A stretch of DNA of 64,000 bases from Patagioenas fasciata. Its lineage: Eukaryota > Chordata > Aves > Columbiformes > Columbidae. Of the stretch, positions 11,901-25,990 are shown one piece after another. Position 1 is the stretch's first letter; each line of letters starts with the position of its first letter. Where the stretch lies: assembly GCF_037038585.1 (NCBI RefSeq), contig NC_092525.1, positions 16,844,867 to 16,908,866 of the forward strand. Reading direction: 5' to 3'. The translations under genes were made by a program, and so were the position numbers. Below the pieces are notes generated by a model, which saw only the letters and a program-made list of their open reading frames with translations, ran no database searches and was not told where the DNA came from.

Positions 11901-13316
11901 GTGAGACATTTTCCAGGGACCTGGAGGGGACAAACCAGCAATTTCATGGCACATTACAGACAAGGCTTCTGCTGTGGCCGCTCCAGCAATTACTTTCCCC
12001 CTCTGCCTGCACATAACTGAGGTGCAGCACTATCATCTCTGTCATCTATTTTAACACATATGTATAATTTACTTTGGTTTCCATGTCCCTCGTTAGAGTG
12101 TCACACAGATTTTTTGTGGTATTATTCCATGGTTAATAATTTATCTCTGTCTATTGTTTTTCTGATCTTTCTTCACCTGTTTTCCAAGTAACTTAAAGCA
12201 TTTTAGGGGGAAATTCAGGCATTGCTAAACTCCCTGCTGCTGCCTGCAATAACTGCTCTGCACGACAAGGAGCTTTCGCTTTGAAGGGAAGAAGTGGATG
12301 GGGGCTTGGAGGTTTTTTGGAAGAATAGACGTTATTTTGAACATGGGAAGTTTTCAAGATAGTCTCTGTTCAAGGGTACTATTAGTGCTTTTTGCAAGAA
12401 AAAAAACGTTAAAAGAGTAAGTGTTTATTTTTGTTAATGTCAAGTTGCGTATACTTCTGCTACACCCTATTTCACTGATACATGAGTAAATGTACACATA
12501 TATGGGTACAAGTAAAGTCTAAATGTCAAACAGAACAAGAATGGGTCAATTAGCAGATTTGTTCCGTTTCTTCTAAAAACAATAAGGATTTCTGACGTAT
12601 TCTCCGTATGCACACCTCATTGGAGTGTATGCAGGAGTTTGGAGAGATGTATTGCACCTTCAGACACTCACAGTGGTTGAATTCCCCCTGGCACTGTAGA
12701 ACATCATCCCAAAGGGTCAGGACAAGGCTCACGTCTTCCTGTGCTCGCTCACCATGGATTTTGCTAAGAAACCACCAAGTGCAGGAACAGCAGCGGCTTT
12801 GGCACAGCATGGCCCTGGGTTCCTGAAACCAGGCCTGGCCACAATTAGCTCATCTGGCAGCCCTTCTGTTAGAAAATGTGTGCACTAACATCACCCCATC
12901 ATCTTCCTCGCCCTCACAATGTGACGCTGCAGTTGTTAGGCAGTGTCAGGCAGAGCAGTGACTGGATCCAGACACCTCATCAAATAATTTAGCTTGTTTT
13001 CATCCCCTGTGAGTGATGCTACTGGTGTAAGCACAAAGTGCCTGCAGACAGCAGCAGCATTTCTAGCACTGTGGCCAACAGCCAGCATCCCTCAACCAGC
13101 GTCTTGGCCACCAGCACCGCACTCATATAGTTGCTTGGGGACAAAAGGCACATCCTCTGTTACCATCATTCTGGGCTTGAGGTTTGCTCCTTTAAAAAAA
13201 AAAAAAAAAGGCAAAATAAAAATTCGAACTATGAAGATATAAATAGGAGGGTTAGTCTGGCCAACTAGCCCCTAGAAATGTGAATTATACGAGTCACTGT
13301 GTAATACACTGAAAGC
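8913..13316. other. Intergenic DNA, no gene supported; CpG-rich patch near 10.1 kb
   Basis: Apart from the CpG-rich patch listed separately, this is ordinary non-coding sequence with A-rich stretches (near 11765-11795 and 12400). Candidate frames have no recognisable domain. Confidence 0.5.
10085..10255. promoter_or_regulatory. Isolated CpG-rich patch with a CCAAT/YY1-like site and 15-bp repeat
   Basis: CpG dinucleotides are dense here and sparse on both sides. On the minus strand, CCCAATGGCGGCCA (10145-10158) overlaps a CCAAT box with a YY1-type ATGGCGGC. Three 15-bp units (GCCGGCGYGCCA-like) start at 10181, 10196 and 10211. The patch could be an orphan CpG island acting as a promoter for an unseen transcript, or just a GC-rich repeat. 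A minus-strand frame opens at the ATG at 10154, but I recognise no protein and no strong splice donor follows. Confidence 0.4.
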
Positions 13317-13480
13317 AGAATCATAGAATTACAGAATCTTTTAGGTTGGAAAAGACCTTTGAGATCACCAAGTCCAACTGCTAACCTCACACTGCCAAGT
13401 CCTCCTCTGAACCATGTCCCCAAGCGCCACGTCTACACATGTTTTAAACCCCTCCAAAAATGACTCCATCACTTCCCCAG
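13317..13480 (-). mobile_element. CR1 LINE, 3' end fragment, minus orientation
   Basis: It opens on the plus strand with AGAATCATAGAATTACAGAA, the inverted CR1 terminus, followed by GGTTGGAAAAGACC, AGATCACCAAGTCCAAC and CCATGTCCCCAAGCGCCAC. These are standard words of the CR1 3' region read in reverse. It has no coding capacity and stops near CACTTCCCCAGG. It belongs to a different CR1 subfamily from the copies near 23.1 and 34.4 kb. Confidence 0.9.
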
Positions 13481-15803
13481 GTAAGCATAAAGCAGATTGC
13501 AGGGAAAGACAAGAATATGAGAAAAACATTTCCCCCATCCACAAAATGTGTGTGCCGTTAGAACTAAGAAGGATGTGAAATAAAAGGGAAAAAAAACCCA
13601 AATGTGTAGAGGTGTGTGAGAACTCTTGAATCCCACAGCTGCTTCAGGCCTGATTCTCTGAGATGCCAAGTGCTTGGCAAAGATAACGTTCAGGTAAGCC
13701 AGAGGTTACTCTGCATTCTTATCAGAACATTCAACGTCTTGTACTCTTAGGCTATCAGCATCCTGGGGTATGGCACTGGCGTGAGCAGTACCCTGGTTTG
13801 GGAGCAGGGTGATGAAAAATGGTTTGATATTGCTCCCCCTCATAACTGGAATGAGGTGCTGTGTCTTAAGCAAGTAACACAAAATTAAGAGAGATTACTT
13901 TTAAGAGGAACACTTATATTCCTGAAACATGTTGACTGGGGCAGACCGAGTCCCCCCAGCTCCAGCCTGCAGCCCATGAAATGTCTTATTTCAGCAGAAT
14001 TTCCCTTTGTGCCCAGCATACAGATCCACAGCAATGGGCAGTGAAGATGGGTGACAGAGCTGTCCTGGAGAGACAGAGCATGAGTTTTGGAGAGGAGATG
14101 GTTACCGATACTGAAACTGAACAGGAGCGGTCACTGCCCAGGCACAATGTGAGGAAGGTGATCTTTGGTGGTGGATGCTCTTCAGTGGTGCACTTCACTG
14201 TAAGCAGCAGCGATGCTCACCAAAGTAATCCTCACCAAAGCAATGCTCATCCCATCTGAATGCTTTCTGGGGCCAGAATTCCTATGGGAAGCAGCCCAGA
14301 TGTCACCATGGATGCTCCAGGGAGAATTTCTGAAGACACAGCTAACACAATGTTTAGTTATTTCCATGTGCTAAAGACATACGTAAAAAATACTGAGAAT
14401 TTATAATGCTAAGGAACAGCTTGACTTTTGCTGCTAACATGATCCTCCAAGGCAGCAGAGACGAAAGAGTCCAGAAACAAGCAGGAGGATGATTAATGGG
14501 ATGGAGGAGTCCCGTGGCAGAGAGGGTGGAGAAATGTTTCCTTGGGATCGCCCTTTCTTTTTAAAAAACACAAACACACCAGGACTTTGTGCGTCATTGA
14601 GGAACCTCACCCCACAGGGATTGTCCAGACGGAGCCCTGAGCTTTGGTACCCATCAGCGGTGGTTTCAGTAACAGCCTCCTGAGGGTGGTTCCTGTTGAA
14701 CAGGAAACATTCCTGCTAAATCAGCCGGACAAAAGAGGAGAGAGGTCGTTCTGCCACCAAGCTGTGACTGACATACAGAAACCTGGGCCAAGGGATGATA
14801 TTTAGCGCATTGGGGAGGGACTGCAGCAGCACCAACAGCCACTCTGGCTGGTCACATTTCCTTCTAATATCCACTGCAATTAACTGAGCTTAACACCATT
14901 TTGTTATTTTTTAAAAAATTTACTTTTTGAGAAATAGTACCATATTTTTCCCCTGAGAGCTCAGACTGCTTCAGCCATGTATTATTGCTGCAGAACCTGA
15001 CTGTAAAACTTCAAATGCATATCCTGAGGTTGATGAGTTACCCCAGTGCACATGGGAGAATACGGAATCCAAATGCTGCCACTGCTAAATATGGGGTAAC
15101 CGCAGGTGCTTTGTATCTGCATTCAGAATTTGAAATATTAAGGATCCTAAAACCTACTGTCAAGAGTTGGCATGTGAATACATCAGCCCAAAATCAGCTC
15201 CTGCAGCTTTCACAGATATGGAAATACAAACAGATTTAACACAATTGTAAGTCCCTGTTACAATTACGCTGCGTATTTGGGTTTTATGGTTTTATTTCTC
15301 TCCTTGCACAAGAGCACTTAAACCTAAAGTGAGAGCTCAAGCAGAAACTAGTTACCCACACATCTATGTAGTTATGAACTTGTTTACACACATGAGTATT
15401 GGTTATTTAGCAGTTAGCCAGTTGCTATGACACCAAACATCACCGATCTATGAGCAAATAAGTGCTTACTGCCCTAGTTCATACATACCCATTACAGTAG
15501 AGCAGCTCAAAATTTTCCATTTGGACAATCTCATCCAGTTTGTCCCCCATCTTCTTCCTATATGACATTCTTTGCTTTCTATTGAAAATGTACCTTTTTA
15601 AGCTAGTTTTTCCTGTTTCACTCAATCCCCAAACGCAGTCCTTTTGCAAATGTATCACCATTTCATGGTCTGCACCTCCAGCAGCCGTGAGTCACCGGTG
15701 CACCCGAATCTCCTGCACTGGCCTCGCGAGATGCTGAGTCAGCATTTCATGAGAGGTACCTCCAAACTTGGAATGTGAGTGCTGGTCCCAGAGGGAATTC
15801 AGG

Positions 15804-15840
15804 AGGGGGGCAGGGGAGTGGGGGCAGGGGAGTGGGGGCA
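15804..15840. repeat. 14-bp G-rich direct repeat (potential G-quadruplex)
   Basis: GGGGCAGGGGAGTG is repeated about two and a half times on the plus strand after a G6 run. It gives at least five G-blocks of four or more with short spacers. Confidence 0.8.
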
Positions 15841-18040
15841 GAGAGAGGAGCTGAAGCTGTGATGCAGCTGAAAGCTTTTAGCAATTTTCAAAAAGAGTAA
15901 ATTAGCCAGAAATCAAGATAATGGTGCTTGGGTTAAAACACCGCCACAGCAACCTGAACCTAAGCTGTTACACCCTCAGATTTAAATTTTGTGGCAGCCT
16001 ATGCCACCAATTTAAACTAATAAAACAACAAAAGAGACTGAAAGTATTAATAAGGGTGTGAGTACTGGTGCTCCATCCAGCCAGACACCAGCTCTCTTGG
16101 GATGCTGGGCTGTGCAGGGTCACGATGCTGGAAAGTCCCCAAAACAAGGGCATGGAGCATTGTGACGCTTTTTTAAGCCAAAAAGAGAAAAGTCACACAC
16201 ACACGCTATTCTTCAGAGATGTTAAAAACTAAAGCTGTGTGCAAGGACGAAGCTGGCTGGAGGAGCTGGTTCAGGAGTGTCACAAGTTTGTGGGCAGAGA
16301 GGTCCGGAGAAAGGAAAACAGATAAAAGACCCTCTAGAGTAAATTGGGAGCACCAGACAGGCCTGAGAACCTCAGTAGAGACACGGGAACTGCGGGAAGA
16401 GCAGGGCAGGAGGTGAATTTGGGAGCTGAACCCCCAACTCACTGATCAGCACACGCACCTGGCGCTTCAGACGTGTCCAAGATGTTGAGCTCAGGATCCA
16501 TCGGTGCCAAGACACCAAGAACCGCATCTGGTGGAGGTCAGGGCAACTCACATCTTCCAGCCAGCCATCTGTAGGTCTGTGTTTTCCCCAGCTCCCCGTC
16601 ACAGCCAAATTGTGATGAGCCTTACTCGAGTCTGGATCACACAGAGGATGGTTGGAAACTCAATGAACATGTAAATAAATAGATAGAGAAATAAATAAAT
16701 CCCTACCAACTGATGCAGCTACGTGGCCATTTCCAGATTAATTTACTTTGTTTTCCTTTCCACCCCACCTCATGACACTGCAACCATCTCACAGATTTGA
16801 CTCCATCACTGTGTTCTAACTGCAATTACAATCCTCATGGGTTGGAAAAGGGCAATTTTTAAGTTTAAGACTGTCTTTCAATGTCACTCAGCCACACAAA
16901 AAATGTTAAATTGGAAGATATCTGTCCTTCCCCAATATAAGATACTGGAAAACCACCAGGTGAATAATCCCAGCAATATCGGACTTAGTGTCTCACAGAA
17001 GTGCAGACCCTGCATCTTTTAGCCTCAGACCTCTAAGAAATGGTCTGACTTAACCTCAGTAACTTGAGCTATCCTTTAGAGTTTATTTTCTCCAGGCTGG
17101 AAGGTTGTTGCTTCTAATTTTACAAGATGCAGGATGGAGGAAGGGAAGTGAAGGGTCCGTTGACATGGGAATAGTTTTAAAGATAATCCAGAGCTGTGTT
17201 CTGGTGAGATTCAACTTATTTTTTAAGCACCAGTAGATTGATTTTGTTGTTATAAATCAACAACAAAGTGTTTCGGCAAGATCTGCGTACAGTACTGGTG
17301 GCGGAAAGCAGTGAAGAAAGTTGTTTAAAATTAAAAAGAAAAAAAAAATCTAGTTTTTTTCACACTGGTAGCAAGCCAGGTTATGTTCTCCTAAATATCC
17401 TGCCAAGATATACAATATATCACAGTCTCAGCTTCCAGAAATGGGGAGGACCCAGCTGCCTGCAATCCCACTGTGGCCTGAGCACGTCGTGGGCTGAGCG
17501 CTGGGTCTCAGACCCCAAAACCTGCTGGGTCTCCCCTGCATTTCATGCATACCTGTTTTTCGAATTTGCCTTTTTCAGCCAATATTTAATTATACGTATT
17601 TGTCAGCATTGGGTCAGCATTACCAAGATACATTTGATGTTTAATGTGAATCAATATGATTTGACAAAGTATTCAATTTTGAGAAAACAGATGACCTTCT
17701 CACAGGCAGGTGTAAATGGGCACAAGACACACATATGTAACTATTTTCTCCACATCTGATTTCTTGCATAACCATATATCTATAAATTTGTATTTCCAGG
17801 CAAGTTTTACTGCCTATTAAAGACCCCGTTTGTGTCCTGTTAGGGAACACAAACTCCCCTCTTCACATGTACCAACATCCCAGATTCTCCACAGCTGATG
17901 TGAGCGTCAGCACCCAGTGAGGAGGTCATCTGAGACCTGGGACCACCACAGAGATTAATAACCTTATTTTACAATGGTAAGAAAAAACACCTACCCAGTT
18001 TGGAGAAGAAATTTCCATGTACACAGGTTTTCCAGATTAA

Positions 18041-18064
18041 AAATAAATAAATAAATAAATAAAT
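18041..18064. repeat. (AAAT)n microsatellite
   Basis: About five and a half uninterrupted AAAT/AATA units. Confidence 0.9.
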
Positions 18065-20137
18065 TGTTAATATATGTCACTTATCTCTGTGGTTGTATTT
18101 CATAGGGGAAAATCTTCAAAACAACTTTGACTTTTATTAAAGGACAAACATTGTCAACATTTTTTTTTAAATGAATCAGCTGTTCCATCTCCAGTCTGGG
18201 TCTGTACCCTCAAAAGGGAATCTATAAATACCTGCAGAACACAACTTTGGGAACCAAGAACTAAGGAGTGATTTGAAACAATTGTTTTATATACTCGGGG
18301 TGCCCCAAACTGGAGGCAGCATTCCGGATGAATCCGAGAACTACCAAGAAGGAGAGTGATCTCCTCCCTCCGTCCTGGCTGTGTTAACACACACCGGGAT
18401 GCTGCTGGCCCTCGTTTCCCAGCCCCCTTCCATCAAATTAAACATTTATAATGTGTTTTTATCTGACATGAAGCCATTCTCATCCCTTTGCCTGCTGCAA
18501 CATAAGATGCTGCGCTGGCAGCTGATATACTTTGGAATCTGGTTGGTAGGAATTAACGCCTTGCAGGAGAGCAGAGCTCTCCCAGGCATTTCTAAGCCAG
18601 GTTTCTGTGTCTAGTGCTAAGCCAGGACTACAAACCGTGCTGAGCAGCAGGCTCAGCTCTGTCTCAGTTCCTGCACCACCAAAGCCTGCAACATGTCCAA
18701 GAGGGAACAGCACAACCCCTCTGCAACATCAGCTGCAAATGTTAAACAGAGTGTGAACTCTGAAGCTGAAACCTGGGTCCCGAAATACAGACCAGATCCC
18801 AGCGCTCTGTGCTAATCCTGTTTGCTCCAGCAGCTCGGCTTTGGAGAAAACATGCTCCGTGATGGTTGGGAGCCTGGAGCCGGGCTGCAGTGCCGAGCTG
18901 TGACATCAGAAAGTGTTTGAACACTTCCTTTCACATTAGCTTCTCTTCTTTGTTTTATATTCAGAAATCAATCTTTCAAAACCTGTCAAGTCTGTATTAG
19001 CTCTTCCTCTAGAAGAACCTGACAGATGCTGATGTGCACCCACAGTTAATCCAAGCGGGCTCCTTCCCTCCAGCCCTTTCTCGGAACGTCTCTCAGCACA
19101 CCCAAAAACCCACTGGATGGCAGGAAAGTGCATAGACAGGAATAAAAAACTACTAATTTATTTTTTTTTTTAACAGCATATTAACTAAAACCATAGTGAG
19201 ATAACCTCTCTCTTATTTGATGCCAAATCCGGTATGAAGTTACAGCTTTGCTGTTGTGGTACATCTGACCAACATGCTCCATTCCACATCCTTCCTCACC
19301 CGGTTGTTAAGGCTGAATTATTTTTCTGTCAGCCCTTCAGAGAGGACCAGAAACAGAAGTTCTCATCATAAAGCTAACATGCGTGACTCGGGCTTTCTTG
19401 TCATCTTTTATTCTCCCCTTCCTCAAACATAGTTTTTCTGGGTTTAGTTGCATGTCAGATGTACTTTTCACCAGTAAATAAAGGAGAAGGTGGTGGAAAT
19501 GCGTTTCAGGACAAGGCTATTCTCTCCTCATTTGTAAATAACAATCAGTTTCTATATCTTTGTTGTATTAACATATATATATTTGTTATATGCATTTATC
19601 TATTGCTACCAGCAAATTTATTGCCTTGGGTACCCCTATAATACCCACAGCAAGTAGGTTTATTGCAGCTCTACAATATCTTTTGTAAAGTCCAAATTCT
19701 ATTTTACGCCATGAACAACAACAGGCACATTTCACTGCAAATGAGGAGCGTTGGTACTGTAGTCTGTGCAAAAATATTCTGGAGTCACACCAGATCCCTG
19801 CCAGGTTTAGGAGAACAACAAATTTCACCCAGATAACAGTGTAAGAAGGAAAATGTCCTTTTGCACCAGCCAGAACAAAGCAGTAAACCTGCCAGCCTGA
19901 AAGGAAGCAAACGGCAGTTGCAAGCGATAATAATTCAGTTGTGCGGCTGCCAGCCACGGCCTCACCCCACTCCGTACATTTTAACATGCAGGAGAACCTG
20001 ATCCTGCCCCAGCCAGCGGCAAAGCCCCCATGGCTGGAGCTCCACCAGGACCACGGTGAGATGGACCTGCCCGGGAGCAGATCCCAGAGCCCTGACACTG
20101 TGACCCTCCCCCTGGCATGGGGGCACAAGGGACACAG

Positions 20138-20185
20138 AGTGCTTTGGGTTGGAAGGGACCTTTAAAGATCGTCCAGTCCATCCCC
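20138..20185 (-). mobile_element. Short CR1 3' fragment, minus orientation
   Basis: CTTTGGGTTGGAAGGGACC followed by TTTAAAGATCGTCCAGTCCA is the reverse-read CR1 3' untranslated core. The terminal ATTCTRTG repeat is lost. Homology beyond about 20185 is too weak to call. Confidence 0.72.
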
Positions 20186-23084
20186 CAAGACTGCAAGGGG
20201 CTCCCACCATCCACATGCTCCACACCTTGGGACTTCCACAGAAACTGAAAGTGGGGATTTTAAATTCCAGCCTGTTCAGCCTTTGTTTGTAACCCCTGAG
20301 CCTCCCTGTGACCCTCCTGTGCTTCGGTATCATATGTGTACTGGGACGGGAAGAGGGGGAACCACCTTATACTCTTCATTTACTACCCTTGTTGCTGGTT
20401 TACTTTTAGACCAGTGCTTAACAGCGTGGGGACTCTTGTGAGCACTCCACTTTCTGAGCCAGCAGTGCAATACCAATTTCCCTTGGACAGATCTACCTTG
20501 AACTGAGACGGGAAATTCATTCCTAAAATGTTTTCACTCCCTTTTTACCAAAATTATCCACCAAGCTGGTTTATCTTTCCCTACCCACAACTGGGCATCA
20601 CTGGGGACCCACAGGCTCTCCTGGCAACCCCTACTCTCTCACCTGCATGTCACCCATCTTGCAGCTGTCCCCAAACCATTCCCAGGCACCCTGGGGTGCC
20701 CTGGGGAGCTGCAGCACCTCCAGCCTGCCCGGCACCCCTGCTCCTCGGAATTCCCCCAAACAGCCCTTCCCAGGGGCCGGCAGACCCCTTTGTCACACGC
20801 ACTGATGAGAGCTGGCTTTGTGTTGGCAGTGTGCCTCGCTTTTCCCAAACACAGCCTGCAAAGGCCAAATTCCCTCAGCTCAGTCCCCCAAGGTTTGGCA
20901 GAGCTGCCTGTGCCAAGCTCAGGGCGGGCACATGGAGCACCCAAGGGTGACACTGTGCCACAACACCCCGGTCACACCAGAAACCATGGAGCAAGGGACC
21001 CCAACAATGTGCCACGTGAAGTCAGCAGAGCCCTGCTCAGAGCAAAAAGGGACCCAAAGCCCAGGTTTTTACTGGAAAATAGCTCTCTGGCTCCACGTTC
21101 ACTGTGTCTGCAAACTCAAGGGATGATCTGACAACCAGAGCATTTGTCCCTCATCTGAGGATTGACGGGAGTTATAACGACTGTGGGACAGTCCAAACCC
21201 AGCTCCCATCTGCAGCCAAGCCTGGAAAAACATATCTGCCTTCTGACCCATGAGCCAGAGCTAAAACATATGTTATTAAATTACATCTTCAGTGACTAAG
21301 TCCAGAGGCCCAACACTAAATTTTTTGTTTTAAAGACCAGAGAAGAAGACAAATTGCCGTGCCTTGGTGGTTTTTTTTGTGAGGTAGGGAGCCGAGTGAG
21401 TAAAACAACTGACCGATCATGAAACGTACCGGGCACTCACAGCCGGCGGCTGCATAGGAGGCTGGGGCATCCCTGCACACTCAGAGGGCAGCAAGGACCA
21501 CCCCAGTACTCCAGCATCCCAAGACTTCACCACCACAGTACCCCAGCATCCCACTCCCCAGCATCCCGGTACCCCATCACCCCACTCCCCAGCATCCCAG
21601 TGCCCCAGCATCCCACTCCCCAGCACCACCAAAACCCATCACCGTGACAGAGCTTTATTTATGGTCTGTGCTCCTCCTCAAAGAGAAATGGGATTACCTT
21701 TAATGAGTCTGCTGGAGGATGACAAGCCAAGTCAAATGAAGCTAATCCAATTTGTTAAACAAATCCAGCTGAAGCTGTGCCAATATTTGTCCAATATTGA
21801 TTAAAAAAGAAGTTTTAAAGTGAAAAGTGCATTTATGCATGCATTTGTTTTATGGAGATGTTTTAATCAGAACATAGCAGCAGGTCCCCAGGCTGGCTGT
21901 GATGTCCCCATCCTTAGGGATGCTCAGTTCCTCCTGACAGCCCCACTCCAGCGACCCTGAGGGGGTCAGGCTGGAGCCAGGGGCTCCGAAGACACCTGCC
22001 CACCCCAACCCTACTGTAGGTCTTGTTTGGACATGTTTTCTTTTGTGTCCAAAACATCGGCACTGGCCAGGCTGTCGGTGTGTACACCATCCTCTGGGAG
22101 AGAAATTAGAGACATGAAACAGCTCTTTAAACACAGATAATCTGATGAGTGATAGCCCCTTGGAGGAGTATAAAATACTAGTAATTCGCAGCAGGGAAAA
22201 TTATTTCCTGTTAAAGGGAGGTGCAGTGGGGAATGTAACACAGCCAGGGAAAAACACAACATAAAATACAGCCTGAGCCATAACAACCCACAGCACATCC
22301 CCCACCTCCAGAACTGCTCAGCACCTTTTTTCCATCCCATCCCCAGACTCTGCTCGGGGTGCCCCTCGCAGGCAGTGTGGGGGTGTTGGGTCACTGCAGC
22401 ATCGGGGGGGATGCGCAGATCCCCAGATCTCAGCAGGACTGATGATGCATGTGAGGGCAACACTTGGGCTGCTCCGCATGATAAAGAAATTACATGGTTA
22501 CAGCCAGATCTGGAAGATCCCAAGCAGAATACCTGGAAACCTAATCCTCTAATCTTTTCAACTCAACTCAGGCGTATTACAAAGGCATGTTTTAAATAAT
22601 TGCTTTGCTTTAGCAGACATGGGAGCAGGGAATTCTTCAGCACTTCACACTAGTTTTGGTGGACATGCCATACCAAATTTAACTTCGTCATCTTAGCTGG
22701 AATACATGAGGACAGGCAGACAGGCAATAAACATACATCATTGCTCAACAAAAGAAGATAAATGTCTCTAGTAATATATAGGCAGACTTTAATAAAAGTT
22801 AGCATCCACTCCATCTGAAATGAACAGTTATTATTTTGTGCATGTCAAGAATGCCTCTCTCTTCATTCCACCTATGTTATCCTTCTTCTCCCACCCTTGT
22901 TTTCATAATTTCTAATGATCATCTGAACACAGGGGTTTGTCTTAGAATTGAGAAGAATTTCCAACATAGCAACAAGGTGTAGGATAAACATGCAGCTCTG
23001 CAGAGATTAAGTGTGGAGGACTGTCTAGACAGCCAAATTCCTATGGATTTCATTTATCGGCCAAGATCTGTTCTGTTTCCAAAG
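20186..23084. other. Intergenic DNA, no gene seen
   Basis: It contains the CCCCAGCATCC tandem array (21501-21629). A 140-codon frame at 20528-20950 is proline-rich with no domain and no splice context. Nothing else is supported. Confidence 0.5.
21501..21629. repeat. CCAGCATCCC minisatellite, irregular 15-bp units
   Basis: CCAGCATCCC recurs at least five times between 21511 and 21617, separated by short ACTCCC- or GGTACC-type linkers, giving a 15-bp-based ladder. The minus strand carries a matching series of GGGG and GGG blocks, so G-quadruplex formation is plausible. Confidence 0.85.
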
Positions 23085-23328
23085 AAGGTCTGGTTTGAAA
23101 CTAAAGGAGGGAGATTCAGGCTGGACATGACGAAGAAATTGTTGCCCCTGAGGGTGGTGAGAGCCTGGCCCAGGTTGGCCAGAGAGGTGGTGGATGAACC
23201 ATCCCTGGAGACATCCCAGGCCAGGCTGGACGGGGCTCTGAGCAACCTGAGCTGGTGAAGATGTCCCTGCTCATGGCAGGGGTGGCACTGGAGCAGCTGG
23301 GAAGGCCCCTCCAACCCAAACCCTTCTG
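23085..23328 (+). mobile_element. CR1 LINE, 3' end fragment, plus orientation
   Basis: A degraded end of the CR1 reverse transcriptase frame is readable: a FRLDM-like stretch, then VVRAWPRLAREVVDEPSLE, then [11 protein letters not shown] 3' untranslated tail with GAAGATGTCCCTGCTCATGG and CCTCCAACCCAAACC follows. The terminal ATTCTRTG repeat is decayed. It is closely related to the copy at 34353-34622, and a long TTTC microsatellite begins about 50 bp after its end. Confidence 0.93.
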
Positions 23329-23380
23329 TTGGTCCAGCATAGCAGCATTCCAGAGTGTGTTTCTGTTCTAGCGTGTAAAG

Positions 23381-23775
<395 letters not shown>

Positions 23776-25960
23776 ATTTTATCTGCAGTCTTACGTCCAT
23801 CACATATTTACCAAGTTTTGACACACTTGCACAAAGTCAACTCAGCCTTCTGTAAAGCTGAGCAGTAATACAGTGTTCATAATTTCATTATATTTATTTA
23901 AACTTTTCAGTTATGGAATCCTGGGGGCAGGGTTATATTAAACCCTCCAGCTCAGGGCATCAGCCTGGCCACAGGGGAGCTGGCACTGTGTCTGACATTC
24001 CCAGAAACCTCCAAAGATGCTTCCATGAAAGCTTAACACCCTGAGCTAGTGCACACAGGGTTTTCCAGCTGCAAAGCACATCTGGAACACCAAAACCCCA
24101 CAACTCACCCATTGCACCCCCAGCTCACAGGCAGCCTTGTCACTAGCTGAGCTGGTACCCATGGGGATCAGGTCCTGGCATCACCAACTCTGTGCCAAAT
24201 TCAGCAGTGGAAACCTCAGAAAAGTGGCAGCAAAATAAGGATTTGACTCCAAATCTAGTCTATTACGAATTATTGCTAGTCTTCAGTACAAGGGATCAAT
24301 CAACAAGTCCATAAAGGATTAGTAATAAATTAACTAGTATGCTATTCACCTGTACGACAAGGATGTTTACAGAGATAGAGGTGATTTACTGGGCCATGAC
24401 AGTGTCTCACCTTTTTAATGATCAGCTACTTAAAAACTCTTTATGCTCTGCTTATAAAAGCAGCAAAACCGGTAATACTGTAGCACTACAAAACCAGTAT
24501 TGCCCATGTAGTCTAGGGATGATCTCAGCACTTCCCTTCTTATCTACAGAAGTCAATTCCAAAAAGGATGATGGAACAAAGAAAAAGATCAAGCAAAGGA
24601 AAAGAAACAAATAAACAAACCGCTAGTTGCACTAAAAAAAATTTACTCACATACAAACCAAACCAAACCAAAATTGTATTTGACCTGAAAGAAAAGCTGG
24701 ACAAACCAAAGTCACCTAAAAATGATTTTTCCACGTATAGCATTAGCAAAATCACTGCTGTTCATACAGTCACACAGGAGCAGGAGAATGCAGGAGCATC
24801 TTCACAAACCCAGGTCCTGCAGCCCAGCCCCAAAGTCCCCAGTAACCACAGCTACGTTTTGGGAACACCCCTAGAGAAACCAGAGCCCAAATTGTCCCTC
24901 CTGCTCCTCACCTCTGGCTCCTGTCCCCCTGCAAACCCCTTCTCACGCCCAACAGCCCAAATTCCTTCTTGCAGCCAACATCACTGAAATAAAATCTTGC
25001 TGCTATAGCAACAAAGCCATGATAAACAGACAATCCCATCTTGAAACAAGCCATACATCATTCCAATTCTGCTCCTCCCTCTGGGGTCCCTGCACTTGCC
25101 CCTTCCTCTAACAGAGATGGGCTGGTGAGCCTCCAGCTGCAGGGCAGAACATTTGAGACATGATCACTTGGCTGGGTGATTAACATAATTAATGTCTACC
25201 CGTGCTTTGCTTTAACAAGACTTGGAACTGCCACATAGTTTTCATGGTAAAAAAAGTCAAGTAATCCCCCCAACTGCAGCTGCCAGCTCTGTAACACGCC
25301 TGCTCGCTGCCGAATCTCCGTATTGCTGTCCCTGTGTGATCGTGTGCAGCGAATGCAAACAGGCCATGACAATTAGTATCTGTATTGATTCTTGTTCAGT
25401 TTTGATCCAGGAGAGATGCAGAAAAGTGGAGTTAAATCATACTCTTGTAGGAAGTCTGCACAGGGGAGCGGGAACATCCTGTGTTTGCTAATATGAGAGG
25501 ATAATATTAAACAGGACGTAATTATGTCCTCATTAGTTATGGTCATAAACGTTTATTTGTGGGATTAAATTTCTCTATTCAAACCACGGAACTCAACCTA
25601 GCCTAAAAGCAAACCAAAAATATCCACAAAAAAATAACCAAAGGATGGCTTTTCCCCTCTGAAATCAAAAACAAATTCTCTGAAAAGCGCCAGAGTTAAT
25701 AAAATCCACTAATAATCTAATAAGCAAAACTACCAGCAGGATCTCAAGTGCCAAGGTTGTGGCACAGTGGAGGTGGCTGGGAAATGATGGCATGTTCCTC
25801 CCGGCAAGACACGGGGAGGGTTCACTGGGAAAGGGAAAGAACCCCAGGAGAAGGAGCCCCAGGAGAAGGGAGGAGGAAAACAATGTCAGGGGAGGATGAA
25901 TCAAGATGCCAGCAGGTCTGCAGCCCATCTTCAGCTGGGCTGAGTCATATTCATATTGAT

Positions 25961-25990
25961 AATCCATACCAATCCATACCAATCCATACC
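25961..25990. repeat. 10-bp repeat AATCCATACC, three perfect units
   Basis: Three contiguous identical units. Confidence 0.9.

Larger units (their letters stand above)
13481..20137. other. Intergenic DNA, no gene seen
   Basis: No exon, RNA gene or named interspersed repeat is supported. There is a 14-bp G-rich repeat at 15804-15840 and an (AAAT)n run at 18041-18064, listed separately. A frame at 17268-17759 (163 codons) has no recognisable motif and unremarkable composition. Confidence 0.5.

Noticed and set aside
20528-20953. Overlapping 140- and 104-codon frames
   Set aside because: Proline/cysteine-rich composition, no recognisable domain, no splice or promoter context.
21301-21420. Possible tRNA or small RNA gene
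   Set aside because: No cloverleaf, A/B box pair or snoRNA boxes could be made out.
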